Assembly: GCF_000014565.1 (NCBI RefSeq)
Contig: NC_008268.1
Span: 5,832,501 to 5,896,500 of the forward strand
Direction: 5' to 3'
Length of the DNA stretch: 64,000 nt
From: Rhodococcus jostii RHA1
GTDB taxonomy: Bacteria; Actinomycetota; Actinomycetes; Mycobacteriales; Mycobacteriaceae
In this document: one piece after another, positions 12,001 through 17,897 of the stretch
Layout: each line of letters begins with the position of its first letter
Position numbering within the stretch: position 1 is the stretch's first letter
The notes under the pieces: generated by a model
Seen by the model: the letters and a program-made list of their open reading frames with translations, nothing else
Told to the model about the DNA's origin: nothing
Database searches by the model: none
Position numbers and translations under genes: made by a program

Positions 12001-12966
12001 GATTCGGACACGCCAGGAACGACACCGCCGATCGGATATCTGGAGACGGTGGTCGCCGAGGTGATGGCCGAGGTCATCGGAGTGGATTTCATCGGTGCGG
12101 ATCAAGATTTCTTCGCGCTGGGCGGCACCTCGATGGGCGCGGTGGCGGCGGCCGATGAACTGCGCACCAGGCTGGGCGGGGACGTGCCCCTGCAATGGCT
12201 CTTCACGGACCCCACCGCCGCGCGACTCGCCAAGCGCATCGAGTCCGGTAAGTCGTCGTCCGACGATCCGTTCGCCGCTGTGGTGCGCCTCGGAGGAGAG
12301 GGCGACGGTCCGCCACTGTTCTGCATCCACCCTGCGGCGGGTATCGCGTGGTGTTACGCAGGCCTCGCAGAACATCTCCCCGGACATGTGTTGTACGGAG
12401 TGCAGGCAACCGGTGCCACGGATTTGCCCTCGTCCGTCGCCGAGCTGGCCGCTCGCCACATCGACGCCATCCGCGCGGTGCAACCGGCCGGGCCGTACCA
12501 CCTGCTCGGCTGGTCGCTGGGCGGCACCGTGGCACAGGAAATGGCCGTGCAACTACACGAAGCTGGCCACGAAGTGGCCACCCTCGCGATGCTCGACACC
12601 CTGCTGCCGGAACACCGCGCGGCGCTCGTGAACCTCGGCGACAACCGGCCCGAGCTGGACCTCCCAGCCGAGCTCGGAGCCGCAGTGTCGGCCGATCGGG
12701 TGCAGTCGCTGGGCGAGCTCCTCATCCGTCTCGAACAGATCGCGTCGACACATCAGCCCCGGCACTTCGACGGCGACGCTGTGTTCTTCACAGCCGCATA
12801 TGATCTCGATCATCATCCGGAACTCGTTCCGGACTGGCGGACACACTTCGGCGGTGACGTCACCGAACACCGCATCGATGCTGTGCACGCAGACATGGTC
12901 GGGCGTGTACCGGTGTCAGTGATCGGCCGAAGACTGCGGGGATCGGGAGGCCACTCCGGACCGTGA
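1..12966 (+). CDS. Non-ribosomal peptide synthetase, 3' portion (cut by left window edge)
   Basis: The reading frame is open through base 1, so the gene starts outside the window; the first in-frame ATG (79) is internal. The first codons already encode a carrier motif (FFALGGNSL). Domain order, approximate bases: T (1-160), C (210-1500), A (1560-2950), T (3000-3190), C (3250-4570), A (4620-5960), T (5990-6190), C (6260-7560), A (7590-8880), T (8930-9130), C (9195-10500), A (10540-11990), T (12040-12250), TE (12290-12960). Condensation motifs are HHIAVDG, HHIAADA, HHIAADG and HHIALDG. The TE has GWSLGG plus plausible Asp (MLDT) and His (AVHAD). Mapped on GrsA positions, the pocket codes read DFWNIGMVHK (the threonine code), DMLCMGGMYK (unassigned), DALLAGAVVK (nearest to a tyrosine code I recall, weak) and DAFVVVAILK (unassigned). 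No epimerase is visible. The first three A domains are unusually short between motifs A2 and A3. The product is at least a pentapeptide released by the TE; its identity is unknown. Confidence 0.95.
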   Translation: MGADADFFALGGNSLSATRVVSHLSSMSGRRIGVRDLFDRPTVAALAALIEEGGDQRPPLVAEHADQPAPLAYAQQRLWLLNRVDPHSPAYNVPFAVDLDGDLDVTALAAALHDVVTRHTVLRTVFPDTETGPVQKVVPAAVDLTPTEDEATFAVRGFDLTTEPPLRAALFEVAPHRHTVVVVLHHIAVDGLSFGPLIRDVVSAYHARTSGRVPDWAPLPVAYTDYARWQRRVLGDIADPDSRMRRELDYWTSALDGLPSLLPLPIDRPRPGTDRLTARHLPFSVPAELHHRLETVAREQNATPFMVLHAALAVLLSKLTGADDVAIGTPTSGRIDPALDDVVGMFVGTVALRSRIDPRAGFDALLAAVRETDLAAFAHSEVPFDLVVDAVAPTRSVGHHPLFQVMLAYDSFGSLPAVTMSGLDVRGRELGTGTSRFDLEVSIREQRGEDGEPVGLDGVFVYPAELFDSETVEGWAERLLRVLRVVTTDVQVLVGSIDVLSESERNASVSGLDGAPPEASSLAELFERRAAENPDAAAITFGDTTVTYGDLDHRSAEMAESLRASGVGAEDLVALVLPRSVDLVVAMLAVIRAGAAYLPIDVDYPAERIRYLLDDAAPTVVISEMPQVSGTVSTGASRRSPGGAAYVIYTSGSTGQPKGVTVTHANVLSLLANTREEFGFGPGDVWTMFHSHTFDFSVWEMWGALTTGGRLVLVDHYLARSPHEFADLLVREGVTVLNQTPSAFGQLVEHIDSSSLRLLIFGGEALDHTLVASWLGHHPNVRAVNMFGITETTVHVTRHDLKSGDERRSVGRALPGLRTYVLDASLHSVPPGTVGELYVSGAQVARGYMGRSALTAERFVADPFTPGTRMYRTGDLARYRSNGELDHLGRADTQVAVRGYRIEPGEIEATLLRRPDVEHAAVMLRGSAVGDQLVAYVVSAADPRTLLGYLRSVLPEYLVPGAVVPVPAFPLTPNGKLDRHALPEPTVLAADSHAPHGPIEEVVAGVFAELLGGIEVGARQSFFDLGGNSLIATRVAARLSAVFDTDVTVRDLFEVPTVAELATRVEERAGDGRRRPPLVPAAAGEQLPLSPAQERMWILNQFDTGAAGYNIPLIVRLDGDLDVEALAAAARDVVQRHRTLRTVYPRTADGVRQMVLEAHEIPLDLTAIAIPDDAVDAHVRALTGDGFDVAAEPPLRARLYRTAATTHVLTLVVHHIAADAWSLTPLIRDTLEAYQARLGGVGPQWPSLPVQYSDYSIWQRRMLAEGSENTENALSNYWSGALAGLPEQVTLPPDRARPAIPSGEGAAHSVVVDAALHESLTALARTYRATTFMVLHAALAALLSRYSGSRDVPIGTAVAGRTDPQLDDVVGMFASTLVLRATVDPTASFAELLAQVHERDIAAYTHADMPFEALVELLNPPRSASHHPLFQVALSMQRHRPGHLSLPGLTVTPVIPDVEHANFDLQLTVAEPGPDEPMTLHFGYNAELYDHATVVEFAAQLVRFLEAVTANPDISVGDVDLLSARERSVLVPATGPRTPGALTLRDMITRGAQAAPDAVAVRDSGTQLTYRELDARSDVVARELLESGVRPGEAVVWSAPRSTESVVRLWAIAKAGVAPVLIDPALPAARVAVMRGIADSLPRATGTAYVVFTSGTTGTPKAVVVTDSGLGALDTDVASRFGAAPGSRVLHRAAAGFDMTLLEVLIAGASGATLVIASDTEFAGPALGELLRRERITHACVTPTVLATVGDFALPDLEVLMVGGERLGAELVDRWAPGRRLINGYGPAESTMYTIATRPLSSGVPVTIGTPIPGVAALVLDERLRPVPVGVPGELYLSGGALARGYAGQPGLTAERFVAGPDGARLYRTGDLVRWRGGGELEYLGRNDSQVKIRGVRVEPGEIDAAIARVADIDFAATIVRPTPTGSDSLVSYVLPQHAGFDADGLRRRLAELLPSYLVPTAVVVLDSPPQTINGKLDLRSLPAPDLGAGEHEPPATDTERAVAAVFAEVLGLPGAGRGAHFFDAGGNSLLATQLTARLSEVMGHPVPLRSLFAHPTIAELATVLDGAVPEPDLRPALVSQPRPDRIPLSRSQYRMWALNRRDPSSAAYNQPATLRLDGPLDVLALSAALADVVARHEVLRTQYPAAAGELPHQRILPAGELDLTPRDTHPESVESVVAAFASEGFDLTCEMPLRVRLLQIGPDSHVLAVVLHHIAADGWSLTPLVTDVLTAYDARRAGHAPGWVPLSIHFADYALWEQELLRSGYAARGIEHWRRALDGAESGAALVPDRRRGTGAAEGAAEVVTFRIPAAVQRAVHRLAHDHRATPFMVLHAALSVLLSRLGAQRDVTVATAVAGRGDRILDPMVGMFVNTLALRAQVQPDMPFAGLLAQVRDFDVDAFEHADVPFESIADLLGGRTPQVALAVENLHLPAVDVAGLRVEVREVDTNTAKFDLHVTVRERWDGNDPAGMDGAVAYSADLFDPATATSLAAQLGQVLAAVTLDPQVMVGEIALTPAPPLTGGPADDTRILTDIFLSTAAEHPDRPALTDGTRTLSYRELAEASQQRAGQLRDAGAGPGTVVEICMPRSIDFVVELWAVTRTGATFLPIDPTHPAERRDAMVAQAQESAQPSVAYIIYTSGSTGTPKGVAVTHRGLGALADEAVRRYRAHPQARVLHGYNPTFDAALLEMLLAFRSGACLVVAPPDVYGGADLQHLLTEQNVTHYLSTPSVLATLEPRKLDTLQVVAVGGEALSPEQAAAWSEGQLMLNAYGPTESTVVATLAEVGADVTIGAPVPGTTATVLDDRLRPVPLGGVGELYLEGLGLALGYVADPALTAANFVAGQSGIRRYRTGDVVHRRVDGTLSYVGRADRQVKVRGMRIEPAEVEAALLVQPGVTQAVVLLHHGRLVAFVTGSAVDAESLRAQLIRQLPAHLVPQRIMIRDSLPLTPNGKLDVQALEANDIDNDTNSSEPLRTVTGELVAAVFAAVLGEVSVGAHSNFFDIGGDSLSATAVTGRLSAAFRVDVSVRALFEHPTAAGMAVWLDQRHTVATRIPLVRRNPDTRIPLSPAQQRMWLLHRVDPSASMHHLVFVHRLGGDIDLGALRHALADVVQRHAVLRTVFPMDGRGPHQMIVPVDIDLHPVHGADVSAEVAEFVRRPFRLESETPLRVQLWSEADGDHVLAAVVHHIALDGGSMDRLATDLEAAYTARRGGREPQWEPLPVDYADYSVWLRGVLGDPADPDSVARAQLDYWTRTLDGVDAPIALPTDRPRPARPSHTGATVEWTLDPDVRQRLSDVARSQGVTVFMVLHAALAVLLAREGGHPDVVIGTAVAGRPDPALDALVGMFVGTIALRTEVNSAATFAALLDHVRSVDLDAFAHADVPFDDVVARVAPRRSTSYNPLFQVMLAYQHAAPRPGGLPETETESIGSATTTAEFDLVWDFTESVGELTLRLLYATDLFDDPTARALAQRFGRILDAALTDPSEVVGDIDILEASERAALVSGPARNYQPKTLAEIFETQVRATPHAVAVEDGGVQWTYEELDDVAERWARALSDRGVGPEDVVAVATGRGRHWVAAVWAVAKAGAVWLSLDPTHPTKRLEWMLADSRAVVGLTVPERVAELPATIPWLPPVSTYQPPAVKKYSQVEGAAYVIYTSGTTGTPKGVVVPHRGLVNVVAAQAPVLDIDGDVRVLQLASPTFDASLFEMLYALSSGGSLVIAPDFSYAGVQLAEVVRRERITHLVATPTVLATLDADSLGDEGPQTVVSVGERLPSALATTWASGHRLFNAYGPTEFTILASVAGPLTPAGVDDGVDIGDVIDAAAALVLDPRLHPVPDGVTGELYLSGSSVARGYLGRGGLTATQFVPNPYGKPGDRMYRTGDLVRRNAHGALDYLGRDDAQVQLHGIRVEPAEVDVALTRHSDVRFVITTPVVAPGGQLVLVSYVVMEPDSTHTPHSVREFARAVLPRHLVPSAVVVLDSLPVLPSGKVDRSALPEPEFDSDTPGTTPPIGYLETVVAEVMAEVIGVDFIGADQDFFALGGTSMGAVAAADELRTRLGGDVPLQWLFTDPTAARLAKRIESGKSSSDDPFAAVVRLGGEGDGPPLFCIHPAAGIAWCYAGLAEHLPGHVLYGVQATGATDLPSSVAELAARHIDAIRAVQPAGPYHLLGWSLGGTVAQEMAVQLHEAGHEVATLAMLDTLLPEHRAALVNLGDNRPELDLPAELGAAVSADRVQSLGELLIRLEQIASTHQPRHFDGDAVFFTAAYDLDHHPELVPDWRTHFGGDVTEHRIDAVHADMVGRVPVSVIGRRLRGSGGHSGP
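10894..10945. repeat. Palindromic repeat inside the fourth adenylation domain
   Basis: Arms CCACCCGTGAGTACTT (10894-10909) and AAGTACTCACAGGTGG (10930-10945) are reverse complements at 15 of 16 positions. A further AACC/GGTT pair (10913-10916, 10923-10926) lies inside. The element is translated in-frame as a short peptide (VSTYQPPAVKKYSQ) in the variable linker just before the ATP-binding YTSGTTG motif. It looks like an intergenic-type palindromic repeat captured by a tolerant linker. That reading is inference; I see only this copy in the window. Confidence 0.75.
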
Positions 12967-13087
12967 AGCAGCCGCCGCCCCTGACCGCGGCCATCACTAC
13001 GATGCAGAGGTTCAGTCGGGTCGAAACGAAGTAGATGACAGCACGATCACGCAAGCCCCGAGCGTGAAGTCGATGGGAGACTCGATA

Positions 13088-14788
13088 ATGGAAATACAGG
13101 ACTACCTGCGGATACTGCAAGCGCGATGGAAGATCATCGCCGTAACGACCGTAGTTGCAATTCTCGGCGCGCTGGGAGCATCACTGCTCACCACGCCGAT
13201 GTACGAGGCGTCGACCCGCATGTTCGTGTCCACGTCGTCCGGGGCATCAGTCAACGAGATATACCAGGGCAATCTGTTCTCGCAGCAGCGAGTGACGTCA
13301 TATACCAAGCTGCTCACCGGTGAAAATCTCGCGCAGCGAACCATCGACAAGCTCGGCCTCGACATGACGGCGCCCGCACTCGCATCGCAAGTGAAGGCCA
13401 GCTCGGCGCCGGACACGGTGCTGATCGACGTCAAGGTGCAGGATCCGTCGCCGGAACGCGCCCGCGACATCGCCAATGCCCTGTCCGACGAGTTCGTCGT
13501 CATGGCACGAGAATTGGAGACGCCCGAGCGTGGCGGCGCCCCGGCGGCGCGCGTCGTCGTCGAGCAGCAGGCTCAGACGCCGTCGGTGGCGGTCTCCCCG
13601 AAGACCGAACGGAACCTGGCGCTGGGTGCAGCGGTGGGCTTGCTGCTCGGCCTCGCGCTGGCCGTCCTGCGTGATCGCCTCGACAACACGGTCAAGGACC
13701 GGCGCACCGTCGAGGAGCTGGCCGGTTCCGCACTAATCGGCACCATCCCGTTCGACAAGGACCGGCAGACGCAGCAGGCCATCAATTTCGCCGAAGGCAA
13801 CTCGTCGAGCGCCGAGTCCTACCGCGAGCTGCGGACCAACCTGCAGTTCCTCGAGGTGGACAACCCGCCGCGCGTCATCGTCGTCACCAGTTCGCTGCCC
13901 ACCGAGGGTAAGACCACCACCGCCATCAACATCGCGCTCGTGCTGGCGGAGGGCGGCCAGAACGTATGCCTGGTCGAGGGCGACCTCCGTAAGCCGCGGG
14001 TGTCGAAGTACCTCGGTGTCGTCGGTTCCGTCGGTCTCAGCAGCGTCCTCGCCGGCAAGGCCGACCTCGACGCCGTGCTCCAGCCGACGCAGTACTCGGG
14101 ACTCACGGTGCTGGCATCCGGACCGATCCCGCCGAACCCGAGTGAGCTCCTCGGAACGGAGACGGCCCGCCAGGTGCTGGCCGATCTGCGCGGCCGGTTC
14201 GACTACGTGATCGTCGACGCGTCGCCACTGCTGCCGGTCACCGACGCGACCGTCTTGACCGCGATGTCGGACGGCGCGCTGGTCATCGCGCGGCACGCCG
14301 AAACCAAGCGGGATCAGCTGTCGCGGGCGGTGGGCAACCTGCACAGTGTGGGGGCAACCATCCTCGGCACGGTCATCACGATGACGCCGAGCCGCGGACG
14401 GGGCGTCTACGAGTACAAGTACTACTACGAGACCGACAAGTCTCTGCCGCAGATGCAGCAGGCCGCCCCCACGCAGCCTCCCGTGCAGCAGCAGCCCCCT
14501 CAGCACCAGGCACCTCAGCAGCCGCAGCCGGCCCCGCACGTTCGCGACGAGTACCCGCCGCAGCAGTACGGTCCGAACGGGGGAGATCAGCAGGAAGTGC
14601 CCGCCTACCAGGGCGCCCCGGCCTACCAGGGCGACCAGGGTCAGCAGTGGTACGGCGGTCCCGACCACTACGGCAACGAGCAGCAGGCGGGCGCACCGGT
14701 GCCTCCCACACCGCGACGCACCCGCCGCTACCGCGACGACCAGGAAGCCTGGTCAGAGACGGACGCTTCGCGCGACCACACCCAGTAG
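13088..14788 (+). CDS. Wzz/BY-kinase fusion: polysaccharide chain-length regulator and tyrosine kinase
   Basis: A 566-residue inner-membrane protein of the CapAB/Wzc type. The N-terminal Wzz domain has TM1 at about residues 15-40, an extracytoplasmic loop and TM2 near 180-200. It is followed by a cytoplasmic bacterial tyrosine-kinase domain with Walker A (PTEGKTTTAIN), Walker A' (VEGDLRKP) and Walker B (VIVDASPLLP). A tyrosine cluster (YEYKYYYETD) and a long Gln/Pro/Tyr-rich tail are the likely autophosphorylation region. Such proteins control export and polymerisation of surface polysaccharide. I chose ATG 13088 because GGGAG sits 8 bases upstream; ATG 13073 and GTG 13064 are in-frame alternatives. 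A TACGAT hexamer at 12998-13003 could be a -10 box. The 3' end overlaps the convergent phosphatase gene by 36 bases, so the two transcripts would be antisense there. Confidence 0.9.
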   Translation: MEIQDYLRILQARWKIIAVTTVVAILGALGASLLTTPMYEASTRMFVSTSSGASVNEIYQGNLFSQQRVTSYTKLLTGENLAQRTIDKLGLDMTAPALASQVKASSAPDTVLIDVKVQDPSPERARDIANALSDEFVVMARELETPERGGAPAARVVVEQQAQTPSVAVSPKTERNLALGAAVGLLLGLALAVLRDRLDNTVKDRRTVEELAGSALIGTIPFDKDRQTQQAINFAEGNSSSAESYRELRTNLQFLEVDNPPRVIVVTSSLPTEGKTTTAINIALVLAEGGQNVCLVEGDLRKPRVSKYLGVVGSVGLSSVLAGKADLDAVLQPTQYSGLTVLASGPIPPNPSELLGTETARQVLADLRGRFDYVIVDASPLLPVTDATVLTAMSDGALVIARHAETKRDQLSRAVGNLHSVGATILGTVITMTPSRGRGVYEYKYYYETDKSLPQMQQAAPTQPPVQQQPPQHQAPQQPQPAPHVRDEYPPQQYGPNGGDQQEVPAYQGAPAYQGDQGQQWYGGPDHYGNEQQAGAPVPPTPRRTRRYRDDQEAWSETDASRDHTQ

Positions 14789-15271
14789 ATCGGCGATCTC
14801 GGACCCGATGGTCAGGAACGTGTCCTCGTCCTGCCCCATCGGGTCCGGAACGTCCTCCGGGGTCTCGTCGGCCTTGTGTTTGGGACGTGCCGCAGCCAGG
14901 TCGGCCACCGACTTCGCATCCGCCGCCTCCGCGAGCCGAGCCGCCTCCCGGAGCGTGAACGTCTTCTTCAGCTGCTCCGGGGCCAGCGCCAGCACCTTCT
15001 CGCGCTGACGCTCGGTCATCGTCAACACCAGATCGGCATCCGCCGCCAGATCGGCGGTGAGCATCCGCGCGGTGAAATCGCTCGGATCACCGCCGAGCCC
15101 TTCGAGGACTTGCGCGGCCGTCGGTTCCATCGGGCGTCCGACCGCGGCGCGGGTACCTGCGCTTTCGGCAGTCAGATCGGTGATCCCGAGCTCCTCGGCG
15201 TATGCCACTGCGAGGCGCTCAGCCGTTGGGGAGCGACAGACGTTTCCGGTGCAGACGAAGAGAACATGCAT
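14753..15271 (-). CDS. Low-molecular-weight protein tyrosine phosphatase
   Basis: A 172-residue cytoplasmic phosphatase. The catalytic P-loop is at the N-terminus (VCTGNVCRS: nucleophile Cys7, Arg13) and the general-acid Asp lies in a DVPDP segment near residue 143, as expected for the LMW-PTP/arsenate-reductase fold. The start at 15271 is fixed because the P-loop must follow the first beta strand (MHVLFV). It is convergent with and overlaps the BY-kinase gene, the classic kinase/phosphatase pair that cycles phosphorylation of the polysaccharide machinery. It is divergent from the UDP-glucose dehydrogenase gene. At 172 residues it is slightly longer than the usual 150-165, the extra being an Ala/Lys-rich segment before the acid loop. 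The substrate is inferred from context only. Confidence 0.92.
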   Translation of the reverse strand: MHVLFVCTGNVCRSPTAERLAVAYAEELGITDLTAESAGTRAAVGRPMEPTAAQVLEGLGGDPSDFTARMLTADLAADADLVLTMTERQREKVLALAPEQLKKTFTLREAARLAEAADAKSVADLAAARPKHKADETPEDVPDPMGQDEDTFLTIGSEIADLLGVVARSVRL

Positions 15272-15376
15272 GGGCGAAGCATAGGGTCTCGCCTCGCACC
15301 GTTCGTACACGCACTGTTGGCTTCGAACATCAGTCGGGTAAATATCGCGCTCACCTGCGCTGGTTATCAAGGGTGC

Positions 15377-16699
15377 ATGCGCTGCACCGTGTTTGGAACC
15401 GGATACCTGGGAGCCACCCACGCCGCCTGCATGGCGGAACTGGGCCACGACGTCCTGGGCGTCGACATCGATCCCGGAAAAGTGGCGAAACTCTCGTCCG
15501 GGGAGGTCCCGTTCTACGAGCCCGGGCTGGGGGAGGTGCTGCGCCGGAACATCGACGCCGGCCGACTGCACTTCACCACGTCGTACAGCGAGGCCGCCGA
15601 GTTCGCCGACCTCCACTTTCTCGGTGTCGGCACCCCGCAGAAGAAGGGTGAATATGCCGCGGACCTGCGGCACGTGCACTCGGTGATCGACACCCTCGCC
15701 CCGCTGCTCGACCGTCCCGCCGTCATCGTCGGCAAGTCGACCGTTCCCGTCGGGACGGCGGCGGAGCTGGGTGCGCGGGCCCGGGCACTCGCCCCGGCGG
15801 GGAACGCCGTGGAAGTGGCGTGGAATCCGGAATTCCTGCGGGAGGGCTTCGCCGTCGCGGACACCCTGCACCCCGACCGGATGGTGCTGGGAGTGGACCG
15901 CCAGCGCCCCGGACGCGCGGAGACCGAGTTACGCGAACTGTATGCCCGCCTGCTCGGCGAGGACATTCCGTTCCTGGTCACCGACCTCGCCACCGCGGAA
16001 CTGGTGAAGGTCTCGGCCAACGCGTTCCTCGCCACCAAGATCTCCTTCATCAACGCCATCTCCGAGGTCTGCGAGGCCACCGGCGCCGACGTCACCCAAC
16101 TCGCCGACGCCCTGGGATACGACGCGCGGATCGGCCGCCGCTTCCTCAACGCCGGTCTCGGCTTCGGCGGCGGCTGCCTGCCCAAGGACATCCGCGCCTT
16201 CATGGCGCGGGCCGGTGAACTGGGCGCGAACCAGGCCCTGCACTTCCTTCGGGAGGTCGACAGCATCAACATGCGGCGCCGCACCCGGATGGTGGAGTTG
16301 GCGGCGCAGGTGTGCGGAGGTTCGCTGCTCGGCGCCAACGTCGCCGTGCTCGGCGCGGCCTTCAAACCCGAATCCGACGACGTCCGCGACTCGCCGGCGC
16401 TCAACGTAGCGGGGATGATGCAGTTGCACGGGGCGGTGGTCAGCGTCTACGATCCGAAAGCCCTGGACAACTCGCGCAGGTTGTTCCCGACGCTGAACTA
16501 CGCGACGTCGGCGGTCGAGGCATGTGACAACGCCGACGCGGTGCTGCTGCTCACCGAGTGGGCGGAGTTCGTGGCCCTGAAACCGGAGGATTTGAACGAT
16601 GTGGTCCGGGCCCGGGTGATGGTCGACGGCCGCAACTGTCTCGACGCCGCGGACTGGCGCACCGCCGGGTGGGTCTATCGAGGTCTCGGGAAGGGATAG
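15377..16699 (+). CDS. ugd: UDP-glucose 6-dehydrogenase
   Basis: A 440-residue NAD-dependent enzyme that oxidises UDP-glucose twice to UDP-glucuronate, a precursor for acidic surface polysaccharides. It has an N-terminal Rossmann motif (VFGTGYLGATHA), the middle-domain FLREG segment, the catalytic cysteine in GFGGGCLPKD (about residue 267) and the C-terminal UDP-binding domain (GAAFKPESDDVRDSP). ATG 15377 places the Rossmann strand directly at the N-terminus; the ribosome site (AAGGG) is close and weak. It shares a 105-base divergent intergenic region with the tyrosine phosphatase. Together with the Wzz/BY-kinase it forms a small glycan locus. The M. tuberculosis counterpart is udgA (Rv0322). 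Length and motifs are fully canonical. Confidence 0.95.
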   Translation: MRCTVFGTGYLGATHAACMAELGHDVLGVDIDPGKVAKLSSGEVPFYEPGLGEVLRRNIDAGRLHFTTSYSEAAEFADLHFLGVGTPQKKGEYAADLRHVHSVIDTLAPLLDRPAVIVGKSTVPVGTAAELGARARALAPAGNAVEVAWNPEFLREGFAVADTLHPDRMVLGVDRQRPGRAETELRELYARLLGEDIPFLVTDLATAELVKVSANAFLATKISFINAISEVCEATGADVTQLADALGYDARIGRRFLNAGLGFGGGCLPKDIRAFMARAGELGANQALHFLREVDSINMRRRTRMVELAAQVCGGSLLGANVAVLGAAFKPESDDVRDSPALNVAGMMQLHGAVVSVYDPKALDNSRRLFPTLNYATSAVEACDNADAVLLLTEWAEFVALKPEDLNDVVRARVMVDGRNCLDAADWRTAGWVYRGLGKG

Positions 16700-16816
16700 C
16701 GCGCTCGGATAACGGTTTGTGACCTTGCGGTCGCCTGCGATAACGGGTTGACGATCTCCGCTCCCGGGAACATCGCGGGCGGTAGCGTCAGCCTCAATCG
16801 CAACGGAGGGCTGGCG

Positions 16817-17782
16817 ATGTGGAAGGCACGTCACGGATCCCGATTCGCATTGCTCGCTGCCGTTGTCTGTATCTGTGCGCTCGGGGTCGCCCCGGCTCAG
16901 GCGGCTGAAGTACCGACCCTGCCGGGGCCGGCGCAATCCGACGCCGGTTCGGCGATCTCCTACGCGAAGCACCATCCGCATTCTGCGCCGCCCGGGACCA
17001 ACGATTTCTCGTGCCGCCCCGGTCCCGCGCACCCCCACCCCGTGATTCTCGTTCACGGCAGCGACGGCAGTGCGTACTCGAACTGGGCCGGGTTGAGCCC
17101 GAAGCTGAAGGCCGCCGGGTACTGCGTGTACGCCCTCAACTACGGACGGAAACCCGGTACCGAACACTTCGGGATGCAGACCATGACCGACGGGGCGGCC
17201 GAACTCGAGGTGTTCGTCGACGACGTACTGGCCTCAACCGGTGCGGACGAGGTCGACCTGGTCGGGCACTCGCAGGGCGCGACGGTGGCCCGGTACTACA
17301 TCAACAGGCTCGGCGGGGCCTCGAAGGTGAACCGCTGGGTCGGTCTCGCGTCGCCGTCCTACGGTGGAACGTTCTTCGGGATCGCGACGGCTTTGCAGAC
17401 GCTGCCCGGCGGCAACGAGTTGATAGTGGGGATCGGTTCGGAGGCCCTCGCCGAGCAGGTGCAGGGATCGCCGTTCCTCACCGCGCTCAATGCGGGCGGT
17501 GACACCGTCCCCGGCGTCGAATACACCACGATCGGCACGCGGTACGACGAGGTGATCCAGCCGTACACCAACGTCGCGCTGCACGACCCCGGTGCCACCA
17601 ACATCCTCGTCCAGGACCTGTGCCCGCTCGATCAGACCGGACATTTCAACCTGCCCTACGACCCGTTCTCGCAGCAATTGGTCCTCAATACGCTCGATCC
17701 TGCACACGCGATCGTGCCGCCGTGCACGTTCGTGCCGCTGGGCACGGGCATCGCGGGAGTGATCATCGCGAGCAATTTCTGA
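16817..17782 (+). CDS. Secreted lipase/esterase, alpha/beta hydrolase
   Basis: A 321-residue exported hydrolase. It has a Sec-type signal peptide (basic WKARHGSR, hydrophobic core, cleavage likely after APAQA). The mature protein has the oxyanion-hole segment VILVHGSDG, the nucleophile elbow GHSQG (Ser about 152) and a C-terminal His in TGHFNLP. The layout matches actinobacterial class-2 lipases (LipA/EstA type) acting on acyl esters outside the cell. I chose ATG 16817 because GGAGGG lies six bases upstream and the signal peptide begins there; the longer in-frame ORF from 16748 would bury the signal. Four cysteines in the mature part suggest disulfides. Upstream, GATAACGG occurs twice about 33 bases apart, of unknown meaning. 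Substrate unknown. Confidence 0.88.
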   Translation: MWKARHGSRFALLAAVVCICALGVAPAQAAEVPTLPGPAQSDAGSAISYAKHHPHSAPPGTNDFSCRPGPAHPHPVILVHGSDGSAYSNWAGLSPKLKAAGYCVYALNYGRKPGTEHFGMQTMTDGAAELEVFVDDVLASTGADEVDLVGHSQGATVARYYINRLGGASKVNRWVGLASPSYGGTFFGIATALQTLPGGNELIVGIGSEALAEQVQGSPFLTALNAGGDTVPGVEYTTIGTRYDEVIQPYTNVALHDPGATNILVQDLCPLDQTGHFNLPYDPFSQQLVLNTLDPAHAIVPPCTFVPLGTGIAGVIIASNF

Positions 17783-17809
17783 GTTGCCTCGCGCCGAACG
17801 GTTGCTCGG

Positions 17810-17837
17810 TTGCCCCGTCGGACCGCTTCGCTAGACT
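17810..17837 (+). promoter_or_regulatory. Possible promoter of the first Hsp70-like gene
   Basis: TTGCCC (17810-17815) and TAGACT (17832-17837) are 16 bases apart and resemble a housekeeping -35/-10 pair about 60 bases before the ATG. By eye only. Confidence 0.4.
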
Positions 17838-17897
17838 GCGGGCCATGGAGTGGGGGGATTCCGGATCGAACCCGTGCACAGTCGAGTTAGGCGGCCC

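Noticed and set aside
79..12966. Taking ATG 79 as the NRPS start
   Set aside because: The same frame is open to base 1 and encodes a carrier-domain motif, so the gene begins outside the window.
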